A DNA stretch of 64,000 nt from assembly GCA_023935145.1 (NCBI GenBank), contig CM043700.1:63940620-64004619 (forward strand), given 5' to 3'. Source of the DNA: Bretschneidera sinensis. Its lineage: Eukaryota; Streptophyta; Magnoliopsida; Brassicales; Akaniaceae. The notes below the pieces were generated by a model. The model did not search any database. It had not been told where the DNA came from and saw only the letters and a program-made list of their open reading frames with translations. Each line of letters opens with the position of its first letter. Positions within the stretch are counted from its first letter, which is position 1. This document shows positions 32,782 to 43,622 of the stretch, in pieces. A program made the position numbers and the translations under genes.

Positions 32782-33530
32782 CACTAACTCAGGTAAAAAC
32801 CTCGACAGGGCTATAAATCTACTATCATACTCAGCCACAGATAAGGTATTCTCCCTTAAATGAATAAAATCTCTCTCTTACTGTGGTCGAAATGTACTTG
32901 GAAAATACTTCGCAAAGAACACATTCTTAAACTTACACCAAGTTAAGGGTTAATCTACCTGTGTACTTAATCTAGGCAGAATATCCTCCTATAATTGAGA
33001 AACCTCACCTTCCAGCATAAATGAAGCAAAAATAACCTTTTGCCTATCTATCACTCATAAGACTTCAAAATATTTCTCAACATGTTTAATCCACTGCTCA
33101 GCTTTAACAGAATTTACAGATGCTCTAAAAGACTGGAATTTAAACTTAAGAAATCTCACAAAACAATCCCCTTGCATCTCATGTGCAAACACAAACTCTC
33201 ATTCCTTAGCCTTTTGTCTTATCACATCAGGTTCTGTTCTACCCTTTCTTCTAATCTCCTCTGTAAATTATCAGCCCTTTCTTCTGCTACATTCATTCTC
33301 TCTATAGCACGATCAAGAACTTCTCTTAACTCATCCCTCCTAATATTAGATTCTCTCCCACCTCTACTGGTACCAATTGCATTAGCAACCTGTTCCCTTG
33401 CATGAACCACAGACTCGAACTCCCCCTCCACTTTAAATATTCTAAATATTAGGAGTCCACCACGTTCTTTCTAATTCAGAACTTTACCTCTAGCTCTAGC
33501 ACGTCCAGGTGTCATCCTTAGACTCTACAT
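32782..33530 (-). pseudogene. G2 gag, N-terminal part
   Basis: The first codons read MTPGRARARGKVLN then a TAG, near 33516. An open stretch 33431-33222 has RRDELREVLDRAIERMNVAEERADNLQRRLEE, a likely coiled coil. Further down, VIFASFMLEGE and FIHLRENTLSVAEYDSRFIAL reach the G1 insertion at LPELVNT. G3 has the same order at 52514-53290. Dead by several stops. Confidence 0.8.
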
Positions 33531-33600
33531 TAAAATGTAGTTTGTTTAAATCTTCCACTTTCTTTCTTTTTATGCAGTCTACAGAATCATAAAACATAGT

Positions 33601-33612
33601 GCTTTGATACCA
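33601..33612 (-). other. G2 primer binding site, initiator tRNA-Met (one base changed)
   Basis: Plus strand gctttgatacca; the intact form is gctctgatacca as in G3. Four bases separate it from the LTR start at 33617. Confidence 0.75.
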
Positions 33613-33616
33613 AAAT

Positions 33617-35167
33617 TGTAACGATCCATCTGGGTTGGCCACCCCCGAGACGAGGTCGTCACGTTTTGAAATCCCAGCATGATATATATATGCAACAATA
33701 TGAATACATCAACTGAAATTATATACATACACATTATTACATATTATGCATGAATATTTACAAATATTTTTTTCCTTCCATTAGTCTGAGGATGTGGACC
33801 ACGAGGCTTATAGACAATCACTCAGTCTGAATCACAACTCACCAATCTATCTGTCCTGCTCGCTACCTAAAATTATTTAACAATAAGGAGTGAGCTTCAC
33901 AAGCTCAGTGAATTAAATTTACTAGAAGTACTCAATTTGTATACTTCCAGTCACATCTTATAATTCAATTGTTTAAATAGTCTTCCAATATTTATTCATC
34001 AATTATCTCATATAATTCGATAATAGCATTCTATTACACTACTCATATCATAATTCTCATCATTTATCAATCTCTTCTTAAGTTATTCATCAAATATATC
34101 AATCTTTCTTCTCATATATTTAATCAACTTAAGACTATCAATTCAACATCATTATTTACCACATTATGAGGTTCACAACATATAATCAATTAAGAAAATC
34201 AATTTTTATCATATCATACAGTCATATTTCTTTCTCATCATATCTGTCTCTTTGTGTGACTCATTTATCTATCAATCATATCATAATCAAGACTGATGCT
34301 TTAGCATCTCAATCAATAATAATCAATAATTGAAACAAATGCAATGCATGAATTTAAATTTTCTTTCTTTCTTTCTCATCAAATCATTTCATATTATTAT
34401 CTAGGAATGTCTTCCCACATATCGACATGTTTTTACTTAGACTTGCTGCCTACCTGGTTCTTTATTTTCAATTAGACCGGATGCCTTCTCGGTTATTTTA
34501 TTTTCAGCTAAATCGACTGCTTTCCCGGTTCTATTATTTTCATTTAGACTGGTTGCCTTCTTGGTTCCTTTTTTTTCATTTAGACCGGCCGCCTTCCTTA
34601 TTCTTTTATTTTCGTTTAGGGCGGTTGTCTTCCTGGTTCTTTTTTTTTTCATTTAGACCGGGCATCTTCCTTGTTCTTTTAATTTTATTTAGACCAGCTG
34701 TCTTCTCGATTCTTTTTTTATTTCATGCATATGAACAATAATATGAAAACAAGCATACATTTAAGCATCCAATTTCGTTATCCAGCTCTTTCTCAAAATT
34801 ATTATTTTTATCATAGTCATTAAATTTTCTCCTCATATATCATATCAAATTATCAATCATAGCTTGTCAAGAATTTCATTTATCCTTTCATTATATATTT
34901 CAACAATATTACTTCTCATATTCTAAATTTTTAACATATCAATTATTCGTATAATATAAATCAATCAACTTTCATATATCATCCAATCATTATAATTCAA
35001 TAATTACTTCGAATATCATCACTTTATATTTTATATTTATCTCGATTACAAAAAGTAAATCTGACTCACTATGTAGCACTTAAAGCTACCCGTGGATCAC
35101 CTCCTTGCCTTTCTTGCTCCTTTCAGCAATTTCACTCAATTGCTGATCGTCAACACCTGACATAATA
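33617..35167 (-). repeat. G2 5' LTR, cut at 35168
   Basis: It matches the left LTR from tgtaacgatcc to acacctgacataata, then stops about 600 bases short of its outer end, where a copia LTR begins. The missing end is not found elsewhere in the window. Confidence 0.82.
34437..34722. repeat. 36-base minisatellite in the G2 right LTR, about eight copies
   Basis: Same unit as at 18497-18730, beginning agaccgg and ending in a T-rich tail. Because 36 is a multiple of three it makes long false ORFs on both strands. Confidence 0.85.
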
Positions 35168-36000
35168 TGTTGGGAAACCACCCTCAATGATGCCTAGGTG
35201 GTGATCTTCCAAACACCCAAGTCTATAATGACTTGTAAAGAAAAGAAACAACAATCAAAGCAAGAAAGAAAACACAACCAATTGTTATCGAGGTTCGGCA
35301 ATGTGCCTACGTCCCCGTGAGCTCCTCCGAGCCCTCTGCACTAAATCAATAAGTTTTTTATAATCAGCAACACCTCTCCAAGAAACGTCAAGTTCTTGAA
35401 GAACGAAAGAAGAGAACAAGAAAGTGATAAAGTCTTGAATTGCTCTGGAATTTCTCCCAAGAAATTCCGCTTACAAATCCGTTGAATCCCCTCTCTATAC
35501 TACTCTCTCTCTCTAAACAACCAGCCTCTCCAATTAGTCTCTCTTGTGTTTTGTGTCTTTGCACTCTCACACAATTCTCTCATTCACATGTTCTATCACA
35601 CACTTGTGTTTCCACTTGTATCACATACACCTCTTTGAAGCTAGGTGACCCTTTATATAGTGCACCAACTTCTTGACCAATCTTAAGGGTCAATATCCAC
35701 CCTTAGATCTTGAAGACCAATCAACCATAACCCTCAATCAATTCTAAGTGATCCTATGCATTTTGAACAGGCTTCACGGCATCATTTAAAATACTGAAAC
35801 AAAAGCATCAAGTGTGCCTCATGTTGAGGCTTGGATCAGGGCGTGCTGAGGCTTGGATCAGGCTAGGCTGCGGTGCGGACTAGGGCACCCTCTTCATCCT
35901 TTCTGGGAGCCGCGGTGTGGGGGAGGCTGAGCCGCAGTGCACACCTCCTCTAGGACACCTCCTTTGCTGGGCGCCGCACCTTGGAATGAGCTGGGCCGCG
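35168..36000 (-). repeat. Tork-type copia LTR, outer end cut by G4
   Basis: It begins tgttggg and carries cggcaatgtgcctacg and ctttatatag (TATA, 35652-35660) in the same order as C1 and C3, then a GC-rich array at 35867-36000 (gagccgcggtg, gggcgccgcacc). It may be the 3' LTR of C3, but it differs clearly from the C3 5' LTR and the flanks do not give a clean 5-base duplication. Confidence 0.8.
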
Positions 36001-36191
36001 TGATAAGAGCTTAAATATTCATATTTAAGCCCCTTAATTGACATTTGTTAAGCCCTAATTTATGTTATTTTAGTCCATTTTACTTCATTTATGTGTTTTA
36101 CATGGTTTTTATAGGTCTATGAAGAAAAAGAAACTTTTTGGAGCTTAAAAGGAAGAAAAACTGGAAAACCTGGAGCAGATACTATTTGGAG

Positions 36192-36246
36192 TACGATCGA
36201 GCGCACCAAGAAGGGTGATCGAGCGCAACCTTGCGATCGAGCACAC
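36192..36246 (+). repeat. Three-unit CGATCG array of the G4 LTR
   Basis: acgatcgagcgcac, gtgatcgagcgcaa and gcgatcgagcacac, about 100 bases upstream of the TATA box at 36344. Confidence 0.8.
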
Positions 36247-36343
36247 ACGTATGACAGTGAACAGTAAAACGGTAGCACCTGTTTTGGAAATTAAGGTTAG
36301 GGCCCTATTTTGGAAATTAGGGTTTCCAAGTGTCCTTAGAACC

Positions 36344-36352
36344 CTATAAATA
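36344..36352 (+). promoter_or_regulatory. TATA box of the G4 LTR
   Basis: ctataaata, in the same context as G1 (accctataaatacacttgta in G4). Confidence 0.65.
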
Positions 36353-36711
36353 CACTTGTAAAACACAGAAAACAAAAAAAAACTCCCTTTTTAGTTTAGT
36401 TTTTGTTCAGGGAGGCCGGAAGCCGGACGAGCCCGAAGGAGAGATTGTGGAGACGAATTGACGACTCTTCTCTATAGTGTTTTCGGGTTTCTTCTTTCCT
36501 TATATTTTATTTTATAATGTTGTTTAGCATCACAACTATGTTTAATTAATTTTCTAGTAGGGCTTGGTTAAAGTCCTCATATGTATATGTATGATCAATA
36601 TGTGCATGTGGTATGGACTTGTTAGTTAGATCAATTTGGATGACCGAGTCCTGGGTCTGACATTAGTAACAAAAGATATCCACACCGGATTCTTGGATTA
36701 ATCAACATGGG

Positions 36712-36904
36712 AAACCGGGAGTAGATACCATGCCCTAGGTCTCATGTGGTTGTCGATTTCCAAAGATCTTATGCTCTCTTAAGGAACAACTCAGTAGATA
36801 CCATACTGAATCCCTTAAGAAAGAGAAGAGTTAGAGTAGATACTATGCCTAACTCGTTGCTAAGGGAGATCAATAGCCTAAGGAGTAGATACCATGCCCT
36901 TAGG
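36712..36904 (+). other. Four hairpins with the common loop, G4 LTR
   Basis: Loops agtagataccatgc or close variants: near 36720 (ccggg/ccctagg with a bulge), near 36793 (outer arms cttaagg 36777-36783 and ccttaag), 36835-36848 (arms gagttag 36828-36834 and ctaactc 36849-36855) and 36884-36897 (arms cctaagg 36877-36883 and ccttagg 36898-36904, perfect 7 bp). Confidence 0.72.
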
Positions 36905-37209
36905 TTGACAAACATTAAGTATTCATAGCATGAATAAAGCATTGGCATACTGTTTTGTTGTGATAGCATGATTAGTGGTGGATATCAAGTCCCTACGCCT
37001 TTATCTTTATTATTACAAACTCAATATTTATTTTCTCTTATTTTTATTTCATTATTGCGAAACTAATTCTAAATTGAAATTTACCAATCCTTATGGAGAT
37101 GATCTTGCATTCGCACACTATACTACTAAATTGACCTTGTGCACTTGCAAGTAAAACAAGTAAGATTATTTGCTTATTTATTTAGGTAGATAATCGCACA
37201 AGAAGTTTT

Positions 37210-37227
37210 TGGCGCCGTCGACGGGGA
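37210..37227 (+). other. G4 primer binding site, tRNA-Asp, mutated
   Basis: tggcgccgtcgacgggga, differing from the perfect site at two positions in the middle (gtcgac for gttgcc). Confidence 0.8.
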
Positions 37228-37721
37228 TGTGTTACAAGCAAAGCAAGCAACCTAGTTCTCCATCTCCCAGGTCAGATATTTCCATGCCACACATATTGGG
37301 GATAATATGTATTTTAAGTTTGGGGGTAATGGGAGACACTGTTACGCACACACTTGAAACATATGCACACACTAAGTCTCAGTTTTTTTTTTTTTTTTAG
37401 GAAGAAAAATGCATGTTCTCTTGATAAACAAAAATTTTGGTTGATTTAAAAATTTGATAACACTTCATTAGTAAGCTTAAAAGCTAGAACACATAGTCTT
37501 GCAATAGGAATTTTACAAAGTTTAGTTACCTACCTCAAGGCACCTAAGAATTCATGAGTTTGATCCAAATTTGCACGAGCACATTTAAACACGTATTTGT
37601 ATGAGGTATGACATATAATTCTCTTGTATATGTTTCCATAATCTAACTGTCATCGGATAACTTGTTGAAAAGAACACTTTGGCATAAGAAAAAAATACAG
37701 AAGAAAAAAATAAAGAAAAAT
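37228..37721 (+). other. G4 3' non-coding remnant
   Basis: It matches the G5 tract from 45380 on (agttctccat, tttccat, cacatattggggat) and holds the ttaagtttgggggt word, a run of 18 T and cataattctc. No ORF. It ends abruptly at C3. Confidence 0.65.
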
Positions 37722-38780
37722 ATGGCTTCCGTTGCCACTATATACTCAGCCTCTGTTGTGGAGAGTGCTACCACCGGCTGCAACTGAGCCTTCCAACTTA
37801 TACAACATCCGTTTAAGTTGAAGAAGTAGGAGGTAATCGATCTTCTTTTATCCCGGTCTGCTCCATAGTCTGAATCCGCATATCCCTCAAGATAGATGGA
37901 CTTACTTCTCATAAATCAGCCTTACTTCTGGGCTTCCCTTCAAGTACCTCAGCAACCACTTCATCCCAACCAAATACTCCTTTCTGGGATTACTCATAAA
38001 CCTACTGAGGACACTTATTTTATGAGCAATATCAGGTCTAGTGCTTACCATGGTGAACATAACTGAACCAACCGCACTAGAGTAAGGGACCTTTTCCATT
38101 TCCTTCTTCTTTGCCTCTGATCTCGGACATTGATCACTGGAGAACTTGAAATGGCCAGCAAGGGGAACCTTCACTGATTTACCATCTTCCATAGAAAACT
38201 CATGCAACACCTTTTCTATGTTGAAAGACCAAGAAACCTTCAACCCATTTCTCTCTCTTTCCCGAATTCTTCTCATCCCAAGGATCTTTTGTGCAAGGCT
38301 AAGATCCTTCCTCTCGAACTCCTCATTGAGTTGAGATGTCAACCTTTCCATCCTCTCCTTGCTATTCTCAACCAGTAGCATCTCATCAGCATAGACGAAG
38401 ATAATCACCACTTCCTCCACCTTATGTCCAAGTGAGAAGGTTTATATGAAATCTAAGCTTTCTCTTCGCGTAAATCCTTTCGCCACCAGCCTAGCCTTGT
38501 TCTGGACTTCATCCCTCGAAGGGTTCCCTTCTTTGATCTTGTAAGTCCACTTACAATCCACAACTCTCTATTTTCCTGGAATGTGCACCAATTCCCAAGA
38601 GCTGTTCTTCCTCAAAGAATCTAATTCTTCCTCCATAGCTGGCTTTTTCCTTGACGAATCCTTACATCCCATGGCATCAATGTAAGTCTCTTGTTCACTT
38701 ATCCCTCCTTCTGTCCAAGGAGTTGCTGCAATAGTATCTGCAAACCTATATCTTGAAGGTGGTCTGACCATCCTCCTTTC
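37722..38780 (-). pseudogene. C3 RT (core deleted) and partial RNase H
   Basis: 38771-38568 is the RT lead-in (CKDSSRKKPAMEEELDSLRK). ARLVAKGFTRRESLDFI then a stop and TFSLGHKVEEVVIIFVYADE follow at 38480-38400: the stretch between FSP and YxDD is missing, as in C1 and C2. 38400-37902 continues with RKDLSLAQKILGMRRI, AVGSVMFTMVSTRPD and VLSRFMSNPRKEY. 37912-37722 is RNase H (YADSDYGADRDKRRSITSY). The active-site form here is YADE. Confidence 0.87.
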
Positions 38781-38923
38781 CCAGTCCCTTGTGAGCTAGT
38801 AGTCATTCTGACTTGCTGCATCAACCTCTTCTAGTTCAGCTTGCTCTTGATTATCCTAAGCATGGCCTTCATTAATGGGCTCTACCTGGTCCGAACCCTC
38901 TTTCCTTCCTTGCTCTACCTGAA

Positions 38924-40381
38924 CTAATTTTCCTTGATGTGATGCTCCACAAATTTCGGACTGGTTTGCTCACTAGCCCCTGCAGGGTTATTTTTCTCCA
39001 AATAGGGAAATAACAATTCAGTAAAAATAACATCCCTACTTATTATGAGTTTCATTCCTTTTGGTTCTAAGGACCACAACCTATACCCCTTAACCCCATC
39101 ACCATACCCTAGAAATACACATTTTCTAGACCTTGGGTAAAGTTTATCATCCTTTTGATGTGCAAATGCAGCACACCCAAAAGTCCTAAGGTTTCTCAAC
39201 TCAGGGGGTTTCCCACTCCACATCTCCATGGGAGTCTTGAACTCTAAAGCTCTAGAGAGTGATCTATTTACCAAGTATGCAGCAGTAGACACAGTTTCCC
39301 CCAAAAATATTTTTGTAAACCGGACCCAATTAACATGCACCTAACCTTTTCCATAAAGGGTTCTATTCATCCTCTCAGCAACTCCATTTTGTTGAGGTGT
39401 TTTTACAACCGTTCTATGTCTTAGAATGCCATTTAACTCATAGAATTTATCAAATTCCTTATTGTAGAATTCTAAGCCATTATCGGTTCGTAAAGCCTTA
39501 ACTACCCTACCCGTTTGAGTCTCCAGCAACTTTTTCCACACCACAAATTTATTCAAAGCATCTAATTTATTTTTAAGCAAATAAACCCAAACCTTTCTTA
39601 AATAATCATTAATTAAAGATAGAAAGTAAAAGTTACCTCCCTGTGTTGGTGTTCTTGCTAGTCCCCAAAGGTCCAAATGAATGTAGTCAAGAATGCCCTT
39701 AGACTTGTGCACTCCGGTGTTGAAGCTGACTCGGTGTTGCTTCCTAAGAACGCAACACTCGCAGAAATCCAATTTCTCTATTTTGTCACCATCAAGTAGA
39801 CCATTCTTGCTGAGAACTTGTAAGCCCTTTTTGCTTATATGTCCCAAGCGAGTGTGCCAAAGGGATGCCTTATCCATCTCAGCCATAAAGCTTGCTGCTT
39901 GATCCTTGATTTTTGTCTCTTCGATCATCTCATTGAGTCTATCTTTTATTGCTGCTTTGATCACTATCAAAGATCCTTTGGTCACCATGATCTTTCCCCG
40001 CTCTGCTTTGTATGAATACCCTATGGAATCCAGCTGACCCAATGAGATCAAATTCCTCTTCAAATCTGGAAGATACCTCACATTCCGCAGCAACCTTGTG
40101 ACTCCATCAAACATCTTCAACTGGATGTCTCCTATCCCCCTCATTTGGCAAGAAGTGTCATTCCCCAAGAAAACCTTTCCATCATTGATTTCCTTGAAAT
40201 TCTTGAACCAATCCTTGTGAGGGCACATGTGATAAGTGCACCCGGTATCCAAGATCCATTTCTCATTGCCTTGCCTCCTGCTCACATTTGAGCACACAAC
40301 AAGAACATCATCTTGTTGTTCTCCCTTGGTAACCAAAGCCTCTCCATTCTTGGTATGGCTTCCTCCTCTCTCATTTCTCAT
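38924..40381 (-). pseudogene. C3 protease and integrase, one stop/frame break
   Basis: 40381-39341 is open for 346 codons: protease WILDTGCTYHMCPH (residues 43-56), pre-integrase LWHTRLGHISKKGLQVLSKN and CECCVLRKQHR, integrase core with LRTDNGLEF and TPQQNGVAERMNR. It breaks at 39341 (RTLYGKG). The next frame 39340-38924 holds GETVSTAAYLVNR, LRTFGCAAFAHQ and CVFLGYGDGVKGYRLW. Protease and the catalytic core of integrase look sound. Confidence 0.88.
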
Positions 40382-41145
40382 CTTCTTCTTGCAATCTTTC
40401 TTGAAGTGACCCTCCTTATTGTAGTAGAAGCATTGCTTCCCTCCAAACTTCGATTTGGAATGCGATCTCCTATGGCTCTACCCTCTACCTCTTGATTTCT
40501 CCCAGTAGTTTCCATGAATGTTATTGCCATTCCGAGTTGCTGGCCTTCCTCTAATGAACAAGCCTTCTCCACTTGATGCTTCCCTCATCTTGGCTTTGAA
40601 ATAATGAGCCCTTATAGCATTAATCACGATTTCCTTAGTTAGTGTATCTTTTCCATATTCAATTGCATTAATTAAACTTTCAAAAAAACCAGGAAGAGAA
40701 TTTAACAAAATAACAGCCAATTGTTCATCCGGGAACTTTATACTACAACTAGCCAAATCTTGAACTAGTTTGTTAAACACATCAAGATTATCATGCAACT
40801 CTTTATTAGGATCCATTTTAAAAACAAAGATTCTTTTAAGAAGATAAATTTTATTAGGGAGAATTTTGGTAAGAAACAACTCATCTAGTTTCTTCCATAT
40901 GACAGCAGGATCTTCCGAGTCTCCGCACTCTCTTGTGACATTATCCGACATGTGCAAGAAAATGGTGCTGTATGCCATCTTCTTCATCTCAATCTGCTGG
41001 TCCTCCGTGATACTTGCTGGAAAAGCATCATCTTCTCCAATAGCCAAGTCCACCTTCTGTTGCATAAGAACAGCCTTGATCTTCCGCTTCTAAAGAGAAA
41101 AGTCTCCCTTCCATCAAACTTCTCAATAATGAAATTTGAAGCCAT
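40378..41145 (-). pseudogene. C3 gag
   Basis: The ATG is at 41145, with an early frameshift in the FDG motif. 41065-40478 is open (AIGEDDAFPASITEDQ, FMTKIL-like FLTKILPNKIYLLKRIF, FPDEQLAVILLNSLP, REASSGEGLFIRGRP). Past a stop the knuckle CFYYNKEGHFKKDC (second Cys lost) lies near 40425. Only one gag copy, unlike C1. Confidence 0.85.
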
Positions 41146-41390
41146 CTTGCGGAGAAAATCCCATATTTATGCAGCACCCACAATTGCTTTCCAACTTCTT
41201 CTAAACCTTAAGAACACGATCAAAGATTGATCTCAATATAGTTCTTGAATCACCCTCAAGAAAATGATCTGATCTTGATCTTTACTCCGTTCTTGAATCA
41301 CCTAAGAAGTTGATCTTTGACTCTTGGAGTCTTGACTCCGTCACCTTCTGTTCTTGCTCTGATACCCAGCTGTGCAAGCTCTGATACCAC
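41146..41390 (-). other. C3 leader with two initiator-Met primer-like sites
   Basis: Plus-strand gctctgataccc at 41356-41367 and gctctgatacca at 41378-41389, the latter one base from the LTR. The rest repeats gttcttgaatca and gatcttgatc as in C1. Confidence 0.75.
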
Positions 41391-42217
41391 TGTTGGAAAT
41401 AACCTTGGAGATGCCCAAGTGGTGATCTTTCAAACACCCAAGTCTAGAATGACCTGTAAAGATGAATCAAAAACAGAAATAGAAATCAAAGAAAGGAAAG
41501 GCACAGTAATTGTTATCGAGGTTTGACAATAGCCTACGTCCCCGTAAGTTCCTCTGAAATCTCTGCACTAAATCAATGGTTCTTTACAAATAGAGCAACC
41601 CTCTCCAAGAAACTCAAGATCTTGAAAAACCAAAGAAGAAGAAGTAAAAGAAAGTGATAAGAACTAACCCTATAATTTTCCCAATAAAATTCCCCTTACA
41701 AGCCCTTGAATCCCCTTTCTATTCTCCTCTCTCTTTCTAAATAACTAGCCTTTACAATGAGTCTCTATTATTTTGTGTCTTTGCATTCTTACAATTGATC
41801 TCACTTTCAATCATAAGTTATTCCTCACACTTATGGAGATTGAAGCTAGGTGACCCTTTATATAGTGAACCAACTTATTGACCCATCTTGAGGATCAATA
41901 TCCACCCTTAGATCTTGAGGACCAATCAACCTTAGCCCTCAATCAATTATAAGTGATCCTGTGCATTTTGAATACGTCTCATGCACGTAACAAAAGCTTG
42001 AACCAAATGGACCATGTGTGCCTTTAAGGTGCGGCTTGGAACAGGGTGTGTTGTGGCTTGGAGTAGGGCACACTTACTGCCACTCTGTGCGCCGCGGCCT
42101 GGGGGAGGCTGCGTCGCGGCTTGACCTGATGCTGGACCATTTTCCTGCTGTGTGCTGAGGCTTCAAGGACAAATGATGAACCTTCACTTTGTTTAATCCT
42201 TGGATAAAACTCCAACA
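41391..42217 (-). repeat. C3 5' LTR
   Basis: tgttggaaat to actccaaca, 827 bases. TATA (plus strand tttatatag) at 41857-41865. GC-rich motifs gcgccgcggcc and gcgtcgcggc at 42089-42120, upstream of the TATA on the element's strand. Confidence 0.9.
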
Positions 42218-42253
42218 AATACCTTTATTAGGTATATAACCTATAAAGTTAAT
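42218..42253. other. Short flank between C3 and G5
   Basis: Thirty-six AT-rich bases ending in the G5 target duplication ttaat (42249-42253). It continues after G5 at 47729. It does not match the missing part of the G2 LTR. Confidence 0.6.
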
Positions 42254-42424
42254 TGATGAGTCTTAAATAATGCATATTTAAGACCCTTAACTTATATTTG
42301 TTATGCTCTTAGTTAGTAGTATTTCACTTTATTTTATGTTTTTTTTTTTTGTGTTTTGTGTATTTTTACAGGATTGTGGAGAAATTGAAGCATTTCAGGA
42401 GATGTGAAGCTTCAGGAGAAATTT

Positions 42425-42643
42425 ACGATCGATCGCACTATGCTGCGATCGAGCGCAAGGTCATCAATCCCACATCGAAATGTTTGCAGTGCATCGAACC
42501 TGTGCTCGAGCGCACAGACCTGCGATCGATCGCAAGTGATCATCCCACATCGGTCAGAAATCTTTACAGCGCGATCGAGCGCACCAGACACGCGATCGAG
42601 CGCACCTGCGATCGATCGCACCACATTGTGATCGAGCGCACAC
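42425..42643 (+). repeat. CGATCG/CGAGCG array of the G5 5' LTR
   Basis: Words such as gcgatcgagcgcac, gcgatcgatcgca and gtgctcgagcgcac alternate with a cccacatcg word that occurs four times. Just upstream of the TATA box at 42694. Confidence 0.85.
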
Positions 42644-42693
42644 GGGCAGTATCCCACGTCGAATCTGCAACCCATTTTTCTCCGGGTCTTCCC

Positions 42694-42703
42694 CTATATA
42701 AAC
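42694..42703 (+). promoter_or_regulatory. TATA box of the G5 5' LTR
   Basis: ctatataaac, about 50 bases downstream of the array. Confidence 0.65.
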
Positions 42704-43527
42704 ACTATCTGGCCTAATCATTCAGTGTAAAATTCCTGAGCCACTTTGATGTTTACCGGTGGACGTCCGCCAGCATTCTGGTGGATCCTGAAGGCATTGC
42801 TACCACGAGGGGAAGCGCCGCCCGTCTGCGAGTGGAATTTCTCCCATGTAAAGTTGTTTATTTATTTATTTTTATTTAGTTGTTGGAGTTTAATGTTTAG
42901 CACTTTTATTATGAATTATAGTTTCATAGTTATGAGTGGCTAGACTCTTCAGCTAAGGTTGAAGATGAAGCCCCGCCGTTGTTTGGCATAGTAGTTCAGA
43001 TTTGCTTGTACAAATCTGACAATTTTTAGTATAAAATGTTCTGTCAATTATTTGAGTTAATCTTATAATTGATTGAGTTTAAATTGTCTATTGGATATTC
43101 TTTGTGTTTCATCTGATGGATACATTGAATGCTTTTCGATTAAATTGGATTTCCTTTGTGATTTGTTAAAAGCGGATACATTGGATGCTTTTGGTTTAAT
43201 TGGGATATTCTTTGTTTTTTGTCATAAGTTGGATTCATGGAATGTTTTGATAGGCTATATTTTTAGAATATATATGCTTAACTTCGGTGGGGTGGATTCG
43301 GAAACCTTAGTGCTTTTTATTATTAGTTTTAAAATCAACTTAGTTTAGTTTTAATTTATTTTGCAATATCATTCTGAAATTTGGAACTAGGTTAAGATAG
43401 AGTTAGTTTAGATTAAAAATATATTTTCACAACGCAATTCCCTGTGGATTCGACCTCACACTTGCACAACGCTATACTGCAAACGACTCGTGCGCTTGCG
43501 AGTAATTTAAAACTCACAACAAGTTTT

Positions 43528-43545
43528 TGGTGCCGTTGCCGGGGA
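43528..43545 (+). other. G5 primer binding site, tRNA-Asp, one mismatch
   Basis: tggtgccgttgccgggga; the perfect site has c at the fourth base. Six bases after the LTR. Confidence 0.88.
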
Positions 43546-43622
43546 ATTGTTTTGTTTGTGAAAATTTTTGGTCTGAATTGATTTTATTTTTCTACTAGTT
43601 AGTTATAAAAAAAATCATATAG

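Larger units (their letters stand above)
17686..35167 (-). mobile_element. G2: Tekay/Del-type Ty3/gypsy retrotransposon, minus strand, old, split by G1
   Basis: From right to left: partial 5' LTR (33617-35167), initiator-Met-like primer site, gag (split at 23970/32776 by G1), protease, RT, RNase H, integrase with a chromodomain-like tail, and 3' LTR (17686-19848). The left target site is probably gttcg (17681-17685); its right partner cannot be checked because the right LTR is cut at 35168. The two LTRs differ often and the genes carry many stops, so it is old. G3 is a relative on the plus strand. Confidence 0.88.
36001..37203 (+). repeat. G4 5' LTR
   Basis: tgataagagc to atcgcacaaga. Three CGATCG units at 36192-36246, TATA ctataaata at 36344-36352, four hairpins with the common loop at 36712-36904. 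The outer LTR end is mutated from CA. Confidence 0.82.
36001..37721 (+). mobile_element. G4: Tat-like gypsy element, 5' LTR plus remnant, most of the inside deleted
   Basis: LTR 36001-37203 is related to the G1 LTR (tgataagagcttaaatattc against tgatagacgcttaaatatac) but in the opposite orientation. A primer site follows, then the sequence jumps at once to the non-coding 3' region (attggggataatatg, ttaagtttgggggt at 37294-37328). Gag and pol are gone and no 3' LTR is seen; C3 RNase H begins at 37722. Confidence 0.8.
37722..42217 (-). mobile_element. C3: Tork-type Ty1/copia retrotransposon, minus strand, 3' end lost
   Basis: 5' LTR 41391-42217, two initiator-Met sites, gag, protease, integrase, RT with the family deletion, and RNase H cut at 37722 in STTEAEYIVATEAI. 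It is the best preserved Tork copy here. Whether the LTR at 35168 belongs to it is open. Confidence 0.88.
42254..43521 (+). repeat. G5 5' LTR
   Basis: tgatgagtc...actcacaaca. Array of eight or so CGATCG words at 42425-42643, TATA ctatataaac at 42694-42703. At about 43078-43250 a unit of roughly 66 bases (attggatattctttgtg..., ggatacattgaatgctttt) repeats about three times. Confidence 0.93.

Noticed and set aside
42425..42643. CRISPR-like look of the CGATCG arrays (repeats with unequal spacers)
   Set aside because: Words are 12-14 bases, spacing is irregular, they lie in LTR promoters of plant elements; no cas genes.
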